A stretch of DNA of 64,000 nt from positions 70,533,082-70,597,081 of the forward strand of contig OZ023270.1 in assembly GCA_964006375.1 (NCBI GenBank), written 5' to 3'. Positions 61,139-64,000 of this stretch are shown in pieces. Each line of letters starts with the position of its first letter. Positions within the stretch are counted from its first letter, which is position 1. This stretch comes from Tillus elongatus. Its lineage: Eukaryota > Arthropoda > Insecta > Coleoptera > Cleridae. The translations under genes and the position numbers were made by a program. The notes beneath the pieces are model-generated. The model ran no database searches. It saw nothing but the letters and a program-made list of their open reading frames with translations, and was not told where the DNA came from.

Positions 61139-62930
61139 CATTGTTTTATTCATTGATATTTTATCTTATTCTCTAATTGATTATTTTATTGCCATATCCA
61201 AACTAAAATTTAAAAAGTCGTACGTTGTCGTGAGCAGGATTGAGAAAGCTTCAAAATGAGGTATCACTTAACGTAGAAAGCCATTTAAAATTAGGGGAAC
61301 TTTACGCCACTGTCTAAAGGGGTAGGTTTCAAGGTACCAAAACTTACGCCACCATGTGTCCCTCTTGAAACAAAAGTTGACGTCTCGGCTTTTTTTTTAG
61401 TGAATTTTCATAAAAAAATAGTTAAAATTATACAAACAGATGTTTAGGTTAAATTATTAAAATTTTATTTCAAAATTTTGTATTGTTTATATTTATTTCA
61501 TTTTCAAAAAGTATGGATACATCAATATTAAATAAGTGTTGAAAAAAGTTCAAGTGCGTTAATGGTAGCGAAGTTTCATGAAAATATTTCAAATGTTGAT
61601 AACCCAATTTCCCATTAAACTAGAATCTTGAGTCTCGATACATAATAAAACCTATATAAAAGCAGCGTAGATACTAAATTTAAAAAATAACACAATGAGC
61701 TTTACAGATAATTTGTTTTCAAAAACTTTTTTGTTATTTTGTTTGCATAAACTAGTTCGATTGAGTTGATTAAAACCGATTCAAGCGATTAATATGGAAA
61801 AATACTTACCTGCCATCTATAATTTCATAGATGCATTCCGTGTAAAAAATTAAAATTAAATTTTTGGTAAGAGTGCAGATTAGCACATGGGGGGTGTTTA
61901 GCAAACTCTTTTCTGAAATATAATTTAAACCCCTTCTGGATGCCCAAACCACAAGAAGAATTTCTTGCAAACAGCCCACAAGAAAGTTACGGGGCTAAGA
62001 GTGAATAGAGGTGTTGGGTGGAGAAGAACATAGTAAGGAAATTTGAGCGGAAAATGCGAAAGAAACAGCTTAGTTGGACCTTTTTAAGCTGCCTTTGTCC
62101 AATTTTGCAGCTATACCTCCTTAAAATCCTGTTTACCACGCGCAGAACCTCTATATTCACCGCAGGTCACGTAGCTTTCTTAGGGGTTGCCCCAAAGGAA
62201 TTTTTATCGTTTACATTGTGCTTATTTATGCATTGAGGGTGATTGTAGGCATGCATAAGGGAAAGGAGAACCCCCGCGACGAAGCAGCGAACCAAGATTT
62301 TCAATTTATGTTTAAATTGTTATCTCATTTCATTTTTTAAAATATTTTCAAAAAATGATTCTGAGGTTGCCCTGTTTGTCAGTTTTACATAGTGAGCTGC
62401 AGTATTTTGTCATTTTCAAAAAGTATGGATACAACAACCGTCAATAAGTGTTGGGAAGCGTCTTTTATTTATTTTTTAGCTCCATATAAAATATAAATGT
62501 TTTCAAATAATCGCTAACTGGGACTCTAAAATCGATCTCCAAGGTCCATCTAAATTTAAAGAATTAGTTTTAATAATATTTCTTACTAATAGTGTACAAT
62601 TCTTATGAAAATTCACTACTCTAAGGCACGTGCTGCGTCCCGATATTTTTTTTATTCCGATATTTTCCAGGTGGGGGGTTTTAATTAGCACACCTTGTTT
62701 GTATAAACATATAAAAATTGAAACCAACCCTAATATTTAATCGTTGTATTTTGCTGTTATAGCGATGTATGTTATGTTTAATAAGTTGCTAAGGTTACTG
62801 TGTCACAATTTTGTTTGCACCCTGCACGTAGCTGCTACAATTAAATTAACGAGAAATAAACCAAGCCTTGTTAAATTACAAAATTTACGGAGACAGTGTA
62901 TAATTAAGCCTATTCAGATTTTAACACTTT
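61139..62930. other. Mostly unassigned; decayed MITE-like ends
   Basis: 61139-61450 is probably 3' flank of the mariner relic. agtgcgttaatggtagcgaa at 61554 and the inverse actactctaaggcacgtgct at 62615 are diverged MITE-like ends about 1.1 kb apart. No gene is supportable; the frame at 62018-62236 has no known domain. Confidence 0.4.
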
Positions 62931-62931
62931 T

Positions 62932-63064
62932 AGTGAATTTTCTTAAAAAAATTCACTAATGAGGAGATCCCGACTTTTGAATTTTGAATATATTTTTTTT
63001 CAAATGAGCACTATTTAGGACCCCTGGAACCCAAATCCGAGGTCGGTTTCAGACTCTATATGTT

Positions 63065-63157
<93 letters not shown>

Positions 63158-64000
63158 TTATGTGTCACCTATAACTAAAAAAATAATGAACCGATTTTGA
63201 TAAAACTTGGTGAGTACCTTACTTTTGCAGGTGGCTTGGATAAGTTGGTTAGCCAAAAAAATCCGCCAACGTTTTCTTGGAAAATTTTGGATTTTCTTTA
63301 GAAAAAATATATATTTCCGGAATTAACAAAGCAAGGGCAACCAAATTGGGTACGCGGGTTTACACGATTATAAGTAAGTCATCCTCTAAAACTTAGCTCT
63401 GTAAGTTTAAGGACAAAAAAGTTACAGGCGTTTAAAGAAAAATAAATTTGAGTTTTCCTCAAAACATCGAAGTCGCGATTTAAAACGTCAAAATTGGTAA
63501 TATTTAGGCAATGAACCTGAAACTAATATGAGCTATGAAAGGAAAATGTCTCAAGAAGAATGTTTTACAAAGCCTGAAGTCTTAGTCTCAAACGCCAGTG
63601 TCCTTCATTTTACTAAAATATTTCCAAAAAATTCATTTTAAATAGACTCTTTCTCTGATGCTTTGGCAGTAGTGCTGGCTATAGAGTTTATCGGTTAATG
63701 GTATATCATGTTTGTCGAATTTTCGTAAAAAATATTTAAAACTCAATTTATCCGTTATTATGCAAGTTACGAAAAAAATTGTATACATTAATTATAGGGT
63801 GTCTTGAGCTACATCTTAAAAAATATTTCTACAATTACAGGCTGACCCATAAGTCATTGGTGATTTAAATTTTCTTGTTTTTAATCGAACACGCCTTATG
63901 TTATTGCATTTTTGCATTTTCCATCCAAATATAATACATCTTTGTAAGAAAAGAAATTTGGGACGCAACAAGTACGTTATGGTAGCGAATTTTCATTAAA
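62932..64000 (-). repeat. TA-core composite repeat, full copy cut by the window end
   Basis: Reversed long form: end hairpin 62932-62960, cccgacttttgaattttg, (TA)n 63067-63150, the long arm (ctctgatgctttggcagtag at 63653, cagg/ctgacccataagtc near 63840), and the start of the MITE-like end (gggacgcaacaagtacgtta) at 63960. It continues beyond 64000. Confidence 0.78.

Overview
This is eukaryotic DNA, almost certainly from an arthropod and probably an insect. It holds a BEL/Pao retrotransposon (a metazoan group), Tc1/mariner transposons, RTE and CR1/Jockey-like non-LTR elements, tRNA-derived SINEs and many very long (TA)n tracts. I find no convincing host protein gene, rRNA or true tRNA gene. From memory only, MITEs with TA-microsatellite cores are a feature of some beetle (weevil) genomes, so a beetle is a reasonable but unproven guess.

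Layout. 0-1.2 kb: frame-shifted mariner relic ending in a (TA)n tract. 1.2-8.0 kb: AT-rich repeats, a SINE nested in a MITE with perfect target-site duplications, a 5'-truncated LINE, and one full copy of a composite repeat with a TA core. 8.0-16.0 kb: a short array of ~310-bp units carrying hammerhead ribozymes, two units on each strand, split by an apparently young and intact BEL/Pao element (8209-14905; LTRs differ at one visible position; 5-bp duplication GGGAC). 16-18.3 kb: TA-core repeats, a mariner relic and a second, decayed hammerhead-like motif. 18.3-21.7 kb: internally deleted Ty3/gypsy element on the minus strand with a tRNA-Leu primer site. 22-27.3 kb: 5' half of a LINE and the longest (TA)n tract. 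27.3-29.4 and 39.8-41.7 kb: two mariner-family transposons with ~300-bp inverted repeats. 29.8 kb: tRNA-derived SINE. 30.8-33.7 kb: composite repeat split by a 5'-truncated RTE LINE. 34.8-37.1, 50.6-52.0 and 55.3-56.3 kb: further, internally deleted copies of the CR1/Jockey-like LINE. 39.1-39.7 kb: inverted pair of fragments resembling the end of a Penelope-like element. 42.9-48.6 kb: composite repeats, partly head-to-tail, with an RNase H-bearing LINE fragment. 48.6-64 kb: mariner relics, tRNA-like SINE heads, a fold-back repeat, a 660-bp tandem duplication and low-information AT-rich DNA.

How the parts relate. The window is a nest of insertions: SINE in MITE, RTE in composite repeat, BEL in ribozyme array, mariner in TA tracts. 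The most interesting item is the hammerhead array. It has a full catalytic core, a long extended stem I with an internal loop, and a self-complementary short stem III. That is the architecture known from animal small retrozymes and Penelope-like elements, whose transcripts self-cleave into unit-length RNAs. The BEL polyprotein is the only long intact coding region; every other coding sequence is broken.
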